A stretch of DNA of 15,705 bases from Clostridia bacterium (GTDB lineage: Bacteria; Bacillota; Clostridia; Christensenellales; Aristaeellaceae). The DNA is taken from the NCBI GenBank assembly GCA_016296675.1, contig JAEDIV010000049.1, positions 1 through 15,705 of the forward strand, read 5' to 3'. Below, piece by piece: positions 1 through 6,039 of the stretch. Numbering within the stretch: the stretch's first letter is position 1; every line of letters begins with the position of its first letter. The notes under the pieces are model-generated. The model was not told the DNA's origin and made no database searches. It worked only from the letters and a program-made list of their open reading frames with translations. The position numbers and the translations under genes were made by a program.

Positions 1-260
1 TGTACTTTGGCAAGATGGTTGAGCTGGCTGATTCCGACGAGCTTTTCAAAAATCCCCTCCATCCTTATACGAAATCCCTTCTCTCTGCGATTCCGCTGCC
101 CGACCCCGTGTATGAGAAGCAGCGCACGAGAATTATCTACAATCCCATTGTGGAGCACGATTATTCCGTAGATAAGCCCACGTTCCGCGAGATTGCGCCG
201 GGCCATTTCGTGCAGTGCAACGATGAAGAAGAGAAAAAGTATAGGCAGCAGATCAAGTAA
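1..260 (+). CDS. Oligopeptide/dipeptide ABC transporter ATP-binding protein, C-terminal end (5' partial)
   Basis: The frame is open from the window edge and ends at TAA 258-260; only the last 86 or so residues are present. The opening residues YFGKMVELADSDELF and the following NPLHPYTKSLLSAIPLPDP match the distal part of OppD/OppF/DppF-type ATPases: the region just after the H-loop, then the conserved HPYT-LL-AIP motif of the oligopeptide-specific C-terminal extension. Walker A, Walker B and the signature motif lie outside the window. In these importers the ATPase sits on the cytoplasmic face and powers uptake of peptides. The ending REIAPGHFVQC fits the usual 'PGHWV' end of OppF-like proteins, so this is probably the second (OppF) ATPase of the pair, but the substrate cannot be read from this fragment. 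A DUF3899 gene follows after 20 nt, probably in the same transcript. Confidence 0.9.
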   Translation, partial: YFGKMVELADSDELFKNPLHPYTKSLLSAIPLPDPVYEKQRTRIIYNPIVEHDYSVDKPTFREIAPGHFVQCNDEEEKKYRQQIK

Positions 261-280
261 CAGTACGGACGGTTTAAACA

Positions 281-700
281 GTGAAAGAGCAAACGAAAGC
301 AACACTTAGGAACTACGGCATTTGCGCTTTGATTGAGGTGCTGATCGCTTTCCTCGTAATTTGGTCAAAGGGTTTCTTTGCGCACAGCCTTGCGGTGAAT
401 ATCCAGATTCTATCCGACGCATTCTTTGTTTCGGGAATCCTGATGACGCTTTTTGCCGGACTTATGTTTGTAAGCCAGGAGGGCGCATTCATCGGAGTAG
501 GATTTGTCCTGCGAAATGTGGTGCTTGCTTTTATCCCTATGGGCAGAGCGAGACACGAACTCTATGCAGACTACCGTGCGCGCAAACTCAAAAACGCCAA
601 AAAGAGCAGCAATCGCTATTCGCTTGTGACGGGGCTTGTTTTCCTTTTCATTGGAATTGTTTTTACGGTTATTTGGTACAAAGTGTTTTACAATGCGTAA
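281..700 (+). CDS. DUF3899-type small membrane protein
   Basis: The product is 139 residues with three apparent hydrophobic segments at about residues 12-30, 45-67 and 115-136. A basic stretch (RARKLKNAKKSS) lies between the second and third, which suggests an integral membrane protein. The central block, roughly LSDAFFVSGILMTLFAGLMFVSQEGAF, resembles the DUF3899 family. That family has no established function; from memory its members are often found beside oligopeptide transporter genes, as here. The start is GTG at 281, because an in-frame TAA at 275-277 prevents anything longer. A weak purine-rich site (GGACGG, about 267-272) lies upstream. It sits 20 nt after the transporter ATPase and is probably co-transcribed and possibly functionally linked. 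The family assignment is by pattern recognition and fairly confident; the role is unknown. Confidence 0.75.
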   Translation: MKEQTKATLRNYGICALIEVLIAFLVIWSKGFFAHSLAVNIQILSDAFFVSGILMTLFAGLMFVSQEGAFIGVGFVLRNVVLAFIPMGRARHELYADYRARKLKNAKKSSNRYSLVTGLVFLFIGIVFTVIWYKVFYNA

Positions 701-1052
701 GATGCCTAAAGAGAACTTCTGATGTTTTCCATAAACGGCGCATTTGGTTATGACAAGAATGTGGTTACATTGCATGGAATCCAAAGGATGATTTCAATTT
801 GAATTTCCTCGGCTTTTTCATAAGGAGAGACGAAGAAACCAATAAGCAGCGCTTTCGATCGTTGATCGAAAGCGCTGCTTATTTCTATTGGATGCGGGAG
901 AGGAAACGCGGCGCCTATGGAATCGAATGCATATATTTGCGTTTGAAACATCACAAAATCAGCGGGGAAAGGATTTCCCGGTCCGCATGATCATATAATG
1001 CGTATAAAATCATGAATAAAGTGCACGGAAGTATAAAAGTTTCAATTTTGTA
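701..1052. other. Gene-poor stretch between DUF3899 gene and ireB promoter
   Basis: No convincing gene is present in these 352 bases. A 26-codon frame from ATG 722 and a 63-codon TTG-initiated frame at 799-990 both lack a clear ribosome binding site and recognisable protein features, and the second runs through a perfect palindrome. The only strong structure is the hairpin at 841-883, listed separately. The stretch probably holds the 3' end of the upstream transcript and spacer DNA. Confidence 0.6.
841..889 (+). terminator. Perfect 20-bp hairpin, probable (possibly bidirectional) terminator
   Basis: Positions 841-860 and 864-883 are exact reverse complements, 20 of 20, with a 3-nt loop (GTT, 861-863). 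The 3' arm ends in TTATT and continues TTTCTATT, an imperfect U-rich tract. The A-rich flank on the 5' side gives a TTATTGGTTTC run on the other strand, so termination in both directions is conceivable. It lies 141 nt after the DUF3899 stop, and the next gene has its own promoter, which fits an operon end. The stem is longer and more perfect than most intrinsic terminators, so a small palindromic element or a structured RNA are alternatives. Confidence 0.55.
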
Positions 1053-1081
1053 TAGACTTATTGCGCGTTATGTGCTATAAT
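1053..1081 (+). promoter_or_regulatory. SigA-type extended -10 promoter of ireB
   Basis: A perfect -10 box TATAAT (1076-1081) is preceded by TGC, giving an extended -10. A -35-like TAGACT (1053-1058, four of six matches to TTGACA) sits exactly 17 bp upstream. Transcription should begin near 1088, leaving a leader of about 30 nt before the ireB start. Confidence 0.82.
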
Positions 1082-1117
1082 TGGATTGTGTAATATTGTC
1101 CGGGAAGGCGGTGTACC

Positions 1118-1384
1118 ATGAACGATAAGATTAGCGCAACCAAGCTGTTTCCTGTGCAGGGTCAGACTCCTGAGTCCGCGGAGGAGATAATTCAGTATGT
1201 CTATCAGGCGCTCAAAGCAAAGGGACATGATCCCATTATGCAGTTGGTCGGGTACATCATCTCCGGCGATCCCACTTACATTACAAGCTTCAATAACGCC
1301 CGCTCCCTGATCAAGCGCGTTGAACGCGACGAGATCCTGGAGGAGTTTGTGCGCTTTTACGTGGAACAGCACGAAAAAGGCTGA
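1118..1384 (+). CDS. ireB: IreB family regulatory phosphoprotein (UPF0297)
   Basis: The 88-residue product matches the IreB/YrzL family across its full length: the N-terminal KLFPV, the EIIQYVYQALKAKGHDPI-QLVGYIISGDPTYITS core, NNAR-LI, and the ending R-EILEEFVRFYVEQ. In Enterococcus faecalis, IreB is phosphorylated on N-terminal threonines by the PASTA-domain Ser/Thr kinase IreK and opposes intrinsic cephalosporin resistance; Thr8 here is the visible candidate acceptor. It acts in the cytosol in cell-envelope stress signalling. The ATG at 1118 has a GGGAAGG site at 1102-1108 with 9-nt spacing. The gene has its own strong promoter and is followed 27 nt downstream by an intrinsic terminator, so much of its mRNA is probably monocistronic. 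In Firmicutes it usually lies between alaS and ruvX; here ruvX follows but alaS is not upstream. Confidence 0.95.
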   Translation: MNDKISATKLFPVQGQTPESAEEIIQYVYQALKAKGHDPIMQLVGYIISGDPTYITSFNNARSLIKRVERDEILEEFVRFYVEQHEKG

Positions 1385-1410
1385 TATAAGGCGTTTCATG
1401 CGGAAGTTCG

Positions 1411-1436
1411 CCCGGCATGGTTATGCCGGGTTTTTT
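1411..1436 (+). terminator. Intrinsic terminator between ireB and ruvX
   Basis: An 8-bp GC-rich stem (CCCGGCAT 1411-1418 with ATGCCGGG 1423-1430), a 4-nt loop and six T (1431-1436) form a textbook Rho-independent terminator. Only 3 nt separate the T-tract from the ruvX ribosome binding site, so no promoter fits between. It should act as a partial terminator that lowers ruvX expression relative to ireB. Its presence also argues against an upstream ATG (1417) as the ruvX start, because that codon lies inside the hairpin. Confidence 0.88.
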
Positions 1437-1449
1437 AACGGAGGAAAAT

Positions 1450-2205
1450 GTGGTTAAGCGTGTATTGGCGCTGGATGTGGGCGATAAACGCATCGGCGTT
1501 GCAGTAAGCGATCTGCTGGGCATCACCGCGCAGGGCGTGGAAACCATTTTCACAAAAGGCATGGAGCGCGACCTTGAGCGCGTTCAGGAGCTTTGCAAGT
1601 ATTACGACACAAACAGAATCCTGATCGGAGATCCCAAGCGCTTAAGCGGAGAAGAGGGAGCGCAGGCGCAGAAGTCAAAGGCATTTGCCGAAAGACTTTC
1701 TCAAATGGGCTATGAAATCCGTTTTCAGGATGAGCGTCTCACTTCTGTCAGCGCGGAACGCGTTTTGATCGGCGCAGGGATCCGGCGCGAGGATCGGAAA
1801 AAAGTCATCGATAAACTTGCCGCGACCTACATTCTGCAGTCCTTCATGGACGCAGGCGGCTGGGATAGAAAAGAACAAAACGCCGATGATTTCGGCGAAA
1901 GAGAGGTATTCAGACTTATGGAAGGCTACAATATGGAACAGGACAACATCGTTCAGCTCGTCGACGAAGACGGAAACGAAGTTGATTTTCAGCATCTTAT
2001 GACCCTCGAACTGGACGGCAAGACCTACGTGGTTCTGGCTGCCGTTGAGCCCAGCGAGGAATTCGGCGAGGACGAGGCCATCGTTCTTTCCATCGAGCAG
2101 GACGCCGAGGGCAACGACGTCTACGCTTCCATCGAAGACGATGACGAGCTTGAAAAGGTGTTCAACCGCTATCTGGAGATTGCCGAGAACGACGAGGACG
2201 AATAA
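1450..2205 (+). CDS. ruvX: RuvX (YqgF) Holliday-junction resolvase-like protein fused in frame to a DUF1292 domain
   Basis: The 251-residue product has two parts. Residues 1-138 are a complete RuvX/YqgF RNase H-fold domain: LALDVGDKRIGVAVSD with Asp9, ILIGDPKRLSG, DERLTSVSAE with Asp94-Glu95, and VIDKLAATYILQ with Asp121, giving the acidic active-site set. The family is implicated in 16S rRNA 5'-end maturation and possibly Holliday-junction cleavage. Residues 162-251 match DUF1292 (YrzB-like): NIVQLVDEDGNEVDFQHL, YVVLAAVEP, then a highly acidic end (ASIEDDDELEKVF); function unknown. Residues 139-161 form a linker. RuvX proteins are normally about 140 residues and DUF1292 proteins about 90, encoded separately. 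The start is taken as GTG 1450, with GGAGG at 1440-1444 and 5-nt spacing; it yields the usual MVKRVLALD beginning. No stop occurs between the domains, so the fusion is what the sequence shows, though a sequencing error or a recently lost stop is possible. Confidence 0.85.
   Translation: MVKRVLALDVGDKRIGVAVSDLLGITAQGVETIFTKGMERDLERVQELCKYYDTNRILIGDPKRLSGEEGAQAQKSKAFAERLSQMGYEIRFQDERLTSVSAERVLIGAGIRREDRKKVIDKLAATYILQSFMDAGGWDRKEQNADDFGEREVFRLMEGYNMEQDNIVQLVDEDGNEVDFQHLMTLELDGKTYVVLAAVEPSEEFGEDEAIVLSIEQDAEGNDVYASIEDDDELEKVFNRYLEIAENDEDE
1920..1935 (+). promoter_or_regulatory. Candidate internal ribosome binding site and start for a separate DUF1292 protein
   Basis: Inside the ruvX-DUF1292 frame, GGAAGG (1920-1925) lies 7 nt before ATG 1933, which would begin a 90-residue protein MEQDNIVQLVDEDG, the usual length and start of stand-alone DUF1292 proteins. 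A second ATG (1918) has GAGAGG at 1901-1906. The linker DNA also carries a small hairpin (CGCCGA 1881-1886 with TCGGCG 1892-1897). The arrangement looks like a former intergenic region now read through, so both a fused and a short product could be made. Confidence 0.45.
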
Positions 2206-2225
2206 ATAAGTTAACGAATACTTGT

Positions 2226-2254
2226 TTGCGTTTTTCCCGTTTTCGTGATATGCT
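2226..2254 (+). promoter_or_regulatory. Probable promoter of the pheST T-box transcript
   Basis: A -10-like TATGCT (2249-2254) is preceded by TGA (extended -10), with TTGCGT (2226-2231) at 17-bp spacing as a weak -35. It lies directly upstream of the T-box leader, where a promoter is required. Individual boxes match the consensus only moderately. Confidence 0.5.
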
Positions 2255-2260
2255 AATAAA

Positions 2261-2514
2261 GCTGTGATGGGGAAGAGTAATCGGATAAACTTTCTTTCAA
2301 AGAGAGGCTGCGCCTTGGGCTGAAAGCGCGCCAGAGAATTCCCGATGAAGTTCGCCCTGGAGCTTTCGCGCTGAAAAAAACAGTAGGCGCGGACGGAGTC
2401 ATTTTCCGTTACAAAAATGTGAGGCCGGATGGAAACATATGCGTCCGGTGAACCGGGTGGTACCGCGAGCAATGCTTCGCCCCTGCTTTATCGCAGGGGC
2501 GTTTGTATTTTTCC
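2261..2514 (+). promoter_or_regulatory. T-box riboswitch (tRNA-Phe sensing) upstream of pheST
   Basis: The leader carries the stem I AGAGAG motif (2301-2306), a specifier-loop region with TTC (2339-2341, the Phe codon) in the context GAATTCCC, a stem III-like hairpin (CCGGA about 2425-2429 with TCCGG about 2443-2447), and the canonical T-box AACCGGGTGGTACCGCG (2451-2467). The TGGT of the antiterminator bulge (2458-2461) can pair with an ACCA tRNA 3' end, consistent with discriminator A73. The antiterminator would use TCGCCCC (2477-2483), which also forms the 5' arm of the terminator, so the two folds exclude each other. Uncharged tRNA-Phe should stabilise the antiterminator and raise pheST expression when phenylalanine is short. 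The 5' boundary is approximate. Confidence 0.93.
2478..2514 (+). terminator. Regulated terminator of the pheST T-box
   Basis: A 9-bp stem (CGCCCCTGC 2478-2486 with GCAGGGGCG 2493-2501), a 6-nt loop and a T-rich tail (2502-2512) form the terminator arm of the T-box. It ends about 25 nt before the pheS start. Confidence 0.92.
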
Positions 2515-2538
2515 AGAATGGAAAGGAAGAGAAATCAA

Positions 2539-3564
2539 ATGCAGGCAAAAGTTTTAGAAATTACCAATAGCACGCTGAATGAGCTTAAGGGCATTTCCGA
2601 TTCTCAGGCGCTTGAGCAGCTGCGCGTGCGTGTGCTGGGCAAAAAAGGCGAACTGACCTCTATTTTGCGCGGCATGGGTCAGGTTGATCCCGAAATGCGC
2701 CCGAAGGTCGGACAGTGGGTCAACGAGGCGAGAGCCACCATTGAAAATGCCATCGTAGAAGCGCAGAAAGCGATTATCAAAAAGGAAAAGGAAAAGCGCC
2801 TTGAGAAGGAAGCCATCGACGTAACCCTTCCTGTGAATGAAAGAAGCGCCGGCTCCCTTCATCCGATGACCATGGTTCTGGAAGAGCTTCTGGACATCTT
2901 CACCGGCATGGGATTTGAAGCCGTCGAAGGCCCGGAAGTTGAATACGATCACTACAACTTTGAGCTTATGAATATCCCGAAGAACCATCCGGCAAGAGAC
3001 GCGCAGGATACGTTCTATGTGGACGACAATATCGTTCTCAGAACCCATACTTCTCCGGTTCAGGCGCGCATCATGACCACCCGCAAGCCGCCTATCCGCA
3101 TCGTTTCCTTCGGCCGCGTATACAGAGCCGACGAAGCGGACGCAACGCATTCCCCGGTTTTCCACCAGCTGGAAGGCCTTGTCATTGACGAAAATATCTC
3201 CATGGGTGACCTTAAAGGTACGCTGGACACTTTTGCCCGCCGCCTGTACGGCGAGGGCGTAACCACGCGCTTCCGCCCGTCCTTCTTCCCGTTCACCGAG
3301 CCCTCTGCAGAGGTTGACTTAACCTGCGCCGCCTGCCGCGGCAAGGGCTGCCGTATCTGCAAGGACACCGGCTGGATCGAGGTTCTGGGCAGCGGTATGG
3401 TCAATCCCAAGGTTCTTGAAATGTGCGGAATCGATTCCAAGAAATATTCCGGCTTTGCCTTCGGCATGGGCGTTGAGCGCCTTTGCAACCTCAAGTACAA
3501 TGTTCCGGATATGCGCTATCTTTATGAAAACGACATCCGTTTCTTAAAGCATTTCCGCGGTTAA
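2539..3564 (+). CDS. pheS: Phenylalanine--tRNA ligase alpha subunit
   Basis: This is the catalytic subunit of the (alpha-beta)2 class II synthetase that charges tRNA-Phe in the cytoplasm. The 341-residue product has the N-terminal coiled-coil tRNA-binding arm (about 1-90, including LRVRVLGKKGELTSILRGM) and a complete class II core: NIPKNHPARDAQDTFYV, LRTHTSPVQ, GRVYRADEADATHSPVFHQLEGL (motif 2), FRPSFFPFTEPSAEVD, a Cys-rich stretch (CAACRGKGCRICK) before GWIEVLGSGMV, and the motif 3 block FAFGMGVERL. Length is normal for the family. ATG 2539 is chosen as start because a purine-rich AAAGGAAGAG site (about 2522-2531) precedes it and it gives the usual N-terminus; an in-frame ATG at 2518 and TTG at 2503 lie in the terminator tail without a ribosome binding site. 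pheT begins 15 nt downstream, so the two subunits are co-expressed under T-box control. Confidence 0.97.
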   Translation: MQAKVLEITNSTLNELKGISDSQALEQLRVRVLGKKGELTSILRGMGQVDPEMRPKVGQWVNEARATIENAIVEAQKAIIKKEKEKRLEKEAIDVTLPVNERSAGSLHPMTMVLEELLDIFTGMGFEAVEGPEVEYDHYNFELMNIPKNHPARDAQDTFYVDDNIVLRTHTSPVQARIMTTRKPPIRIVSFGRVYRADEADATHSPVFHQLEGLVIDENISMGDLKGTLDTFARRLYGEGVTTRFRPSFFPFTEPSAEVDLTCAACRGKGCRICKDTGWIEVLGSGMVNPKVLEMCGIDSKKYSGFAFGMGVERLCNLKYNVPDMRYLYENDIRFLKHFRG

Positions 3565-3579
3565 GGAGGCACGATAATT

Positions 3580-5976
3580 ATGAAAGCGCCAATGAGATGG
3601 CTGAACGAATACACCAAAATCAATATGCCGGCAGAGGAATATGCCAAAAAAATGATCATGACCGGAACGGCGGTTGAAGGTTGGGAGAATACCTCAAAGT
3701 TCAACAATGTCGTCATCGGCCTTGTAAAGACCTGCGAGATGCATCCGGACAGCGACCATCTGCACGTCTGCACCGTGGATGTCGGCGGCGAAAATGATCT
3801 TCAGATCGTATGCGGCGCGCCCAATGTACACGCCGGCGCACGCGTTTTCTGCGCGCTGGAAGGCGCATCCCTTCCCGGCGGCGTAACCATCAAGCACGGC
3901 AAGATCCGCGGCGTTGAAAGCTTCGGAATGCTCTGCTCCGGTCCTGAGCTGGACATTCCCGAGGGCCTGTATCCCCACTGCGGAAACGAGGGCATCGTGC
4001 TTGTCAAGGAAGACGTTGCCGTCGGTACCGACGTTCGCGAATTCCTGGGCCTGGGCGACGACGTCATTGAGTATGAAATCCTTGCCAACCGCCCGGATTG
4101 CTTAAGCGTTTGGGGCGTAGCCCGTGAAAGCGCGACCGTTCTTGGCGAACACTTCGTCATGCCCGAAATTACCTTCAAGGAAAACGGCAAGGGCACCTTC
4201 TCCGACTATGCCACCGTTAAAGTCGAGGACGAGGAAAACTGCCCCCGCTATTGCGCAAGAATCATTACCAACGTAAAAATCGGCCCGTCGCCCAAGTGGA
4301 TGAGAGAATACCTTCACGGCGCAGGCGTTCGTTCCATTAACAACATCGTCGACATCACGAACTTCGTCATGCTCGAAACCGGACATCCCATGCACGCTTT
4401 CGACCTGAGCAAGGTTCGCGAGCAGACCATCGTCGTCCGCCGCGCCCACGAAGGCGAAGAACTGACCACACTTGACGGCAAAACCCATATCCTTTCCAGC
4501 GACATGCTGGTCATCGCAGACAAAGAAAAGGCCACCGGCCTTGCAGGCATCATGGGCGGCGAGGAGAGCGAAATTGTAGACGATACCGCAAGCGTTCTTT
4601 TCGAGTGCGCGGCCTTTGAGCGCGGCAACAACCGCGTGACCGCGCGCAAGCTCGGCATCCGCACCGAATCCTCCGGCCGTTTCGAAAAGGGCGTTTGCCC
4701 CGAAACCGCTATGCAGGCCCTCGACCGCGCGTGTATGCTGGTTGAGCAGCTCGAGTGCGGCGAAATCGTGCCCGGTGCGTTCGACAATTATCCGAACCCC
4801 AAGCCTCAGCGCGTCATCACCGCCAGCTGCGACAGAATCAGAAAGCGCATCGGCGTGAACGTTGACAACGAGAAGATGGAAGACATCCTTCTGAGCCTGA
4901 ATATCGACACCGAGCTTTCCGGCGATACGCTCACCTGCACCGTTCCCGCCTACCGCGTGGACATCGAAGGCGAAGCAGATCTGTCCGAAGAAATCCTGCG
5001 CCTTTACGGCTATGACGCCATTCCCTCCACGCTCATGAGCGGCGAGACCATGGCGGGCAAACGCAACGAAGCGCAGTCCTTTGGCGCGGGCATCAAAAAG
5101 ACGCTTGTCGGCATGGGCTTCTACGAGGCGCAGACCTTCTCCTTCATTTCGCCCAAGTGGCTGGAAAAGCTGGACCTTGCTGAAGGCGATCAGCGTCTGA
5201 ATCCCGTCGTCATCCGTAACCCCCTGGGCGAGGATACCTCGGTTATGAGAACCAGCCTTGTTCCCTCCATGCTCAACGCGCTGTCTCTGAATATCAGTCG
5301 CGGAAATCCCGAAGCCAAGATCATGGAGCTCTCTCCTGCCTTCATGCCTGCAAAGAACGAAGGCGACCTGCCCGAGCATGTTCCGACGCTCGTAGTCGGC
5401 ATGTACGGCGAAGGTGCGGACTTCTTTAAACTCAAGGAAGTTGTCATGTGCCTGACGGCGGTTTACGGCCTTAAGCCCTTTGTGACCGCCGGCGGAGACA
5501 ACTACTATCATCCCGGCCGCAAAGCGGAGCTCACCCTTCGCGGGGGCAGTGTAAAGCTCGGCCAGATGGGCGAAATCCATCCTGATGTAGCGGAAAACTT
5601 CAATATTTCCGGCCGCGTATATGTAGCTGAAATCGATATCAATGCCCTTAGAAATTGCGCAGTTGCGATTCCCGCGGTCAAGCCGCTGCCCAAGTTCCCC
5701 GCCGTCAGCCGCGACATCGCGCTGGTGATGGACGAATCCGTTCCTGCGGGCACGGTTATGATGGCCATTGAAAAGGCCGCCGGCCGCCTGTGCGAGGGCG
5801 TCAAGCTGTTTGACGTTTACAGAGGTGAGCGCCTGGGCGAAAACAAAAAGTCCCTTGCGTTCTCCATCTCCTTCCGTTCGCCCGATCATACGCTTACTGA
5901 AAGCGAGATCACCGGCGCAATGGACAAAATCTTAAAATCTGCGGAAAAGACCTGCGGCGCAGTCATCCGCGCGTAA
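3580..5976 (+). CDS. pheT: Phenylalanine--tRNA ligase beta subunit
   Basis: At 798 residues it has the full bacterial PheT layout. An N-terminal helix is followed by the EMAP-like tRNA-binding domain (about 41-150, with HPDSDHLHVCTVD and VCGAPNV), then the B3/B4 editing domain (about 205-375, with NNIVDITNFVMLETGHPMHAFD and ESSGRFEKG), B5 (about 405-480), the catalytic-like core, and the C-terminal ferredoxin-fold anticodon-binding domain (about 706-798, PKFPAVSRDIALVMD to SFRSPDHTLTESEI). It clears Tyr-tRNA-Phe and recognises tRNA-Phe as partner of PheS. ATG 3580 has AAGGAGG about 8 nt upstream, starting directly after the pheS stop. Codons end strongly in C or G, which suggests high expression compared with the neighbouring alpha-galactosidase. 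A terminator follows 12 nt after the stop. Confidence 0.98.
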   Translation: MKAPMRWLNEYTKINMPAEEYAKKMIMTGTAVEGWENTSKFNNVVIGLVKTCEMHPDSDHLHVCTVDVGGENDLQIVCGAPNVHAGARVFCALEGASLPGGVTIKHGKIRGVESFGMLCSGPELDIPEGLYPHCGNEGIVLVKEDVAVGTDVREFLGLGDDVIEYEILANRPDCLSVWGVARESATVLGEHFVMPEITFKENGKGTFSDYATVKVEDEENCPRYCARIITNVKIGPSPKWMREYLHGAGVRSINNIVDITNFVMLETGHPMHAFDLSKVREQTIVVRRAHEGEELTTLDGKTHILSSDMLVIADKEKATGLAGIMGGEESEIVDDTASVLFECAAFERGNNRVTARKLGIRTESSGRFEKGVCPETAMQALDRACMLVEQLECGEIVPGAFDNYPNPKPQRVITASCDRIRKRIGVNVDNEKMEDILLSLNIDTELSGDTLTCTVPAYRVDIEGEADLSEEILRLYGYDAIPSTLMSGETMAGKRNEAQSFGAGIKKTLVGMGFYEAQTFSFISPKWLEKLDLAEGDQRLNPVVIRNPLGEDTSVMRTSLVPSMLNALSLNISRGNPEAKIMELSPAFMPAKNEGDLPEHVPTLVVGMYGEGADFFKLKEVVMCLTAVYGLKPFVTAGGDNYYHPGRKAELTLRGGSVKLGQMGEIHPDVAENFNISGRVYVAEIDINALRNCAVAIPAVKPLPKFPAVSRDIALVMDESVPAGTVMMAIEKAAGRLCEGVKLFDVYRGERLGENKKSLAFSISFRSPDHTLTESEITGAMDKILKSAEKTCGAVIRA

Positions 5977-5987
5977 AACACCGGTTT

Positions 5988-6025
5988 CAAGGCGGATTCC
6001 TTTCATAGGCGTCCGCCTTGTTTTT
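5988..6025 (+). terminator. Intrinsic terminator after pheT
   Basis: A 9-bp stem (CAAGGCGGA 5988-5996 with TCCGCCTTG 6012-6020), a 15-nt loop and five T (6021-6025) end the pheST transcript. The next base begins the ribosome binding site AGAGGAGG (6026-6033) of the alpha-galactosidase gene. No promoter is visible between pheT and that gene. Confidence 0.85.
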
Positions 6026-6039
6026 AGAGGAGGATAAGT

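Noticed and set aside
722..802. 26-codon frame from ATG 722
   Set aside because: No Shine-Dalgarno and no distinctive composition; too short to support.
799..990. 63-codon TTG-initiated frame on the + strand
   Set aside because: It runs straight through the perfect palindrome at 841-883, lacks a placed ribosome binding site and resembles no protein family.
1417..1449. Upstream ATG 1417 as the ruvX start
   Set aside because: It lies in the stem of the ireB terminator, while GTG 1450 has GGAGG at ideal spacing and gives the usual N-terminus.
1675..2472. Minus-strand open frame (265 codons) across ruvX-DUF1292 and the T-box
   Set aside because: It overlaps two well-supported + strand features and shows no recognisable protein motif.
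2503..2538. TTG 2503 or ATG 2518 as the pheS start
   Set aside because: Both fall in or beside the T-box terminator tail without a ribosome binding site; ATG 2539 has one and fits the family N-terminus.
4102..5889. Long minus-strand open frame (595 codons) antisense to pheT
   Set aside because: pheT on the + strand has full-length domain matches. The antisense frame reflects strong third-position G/C bias and its translation shows no recognisable domain.
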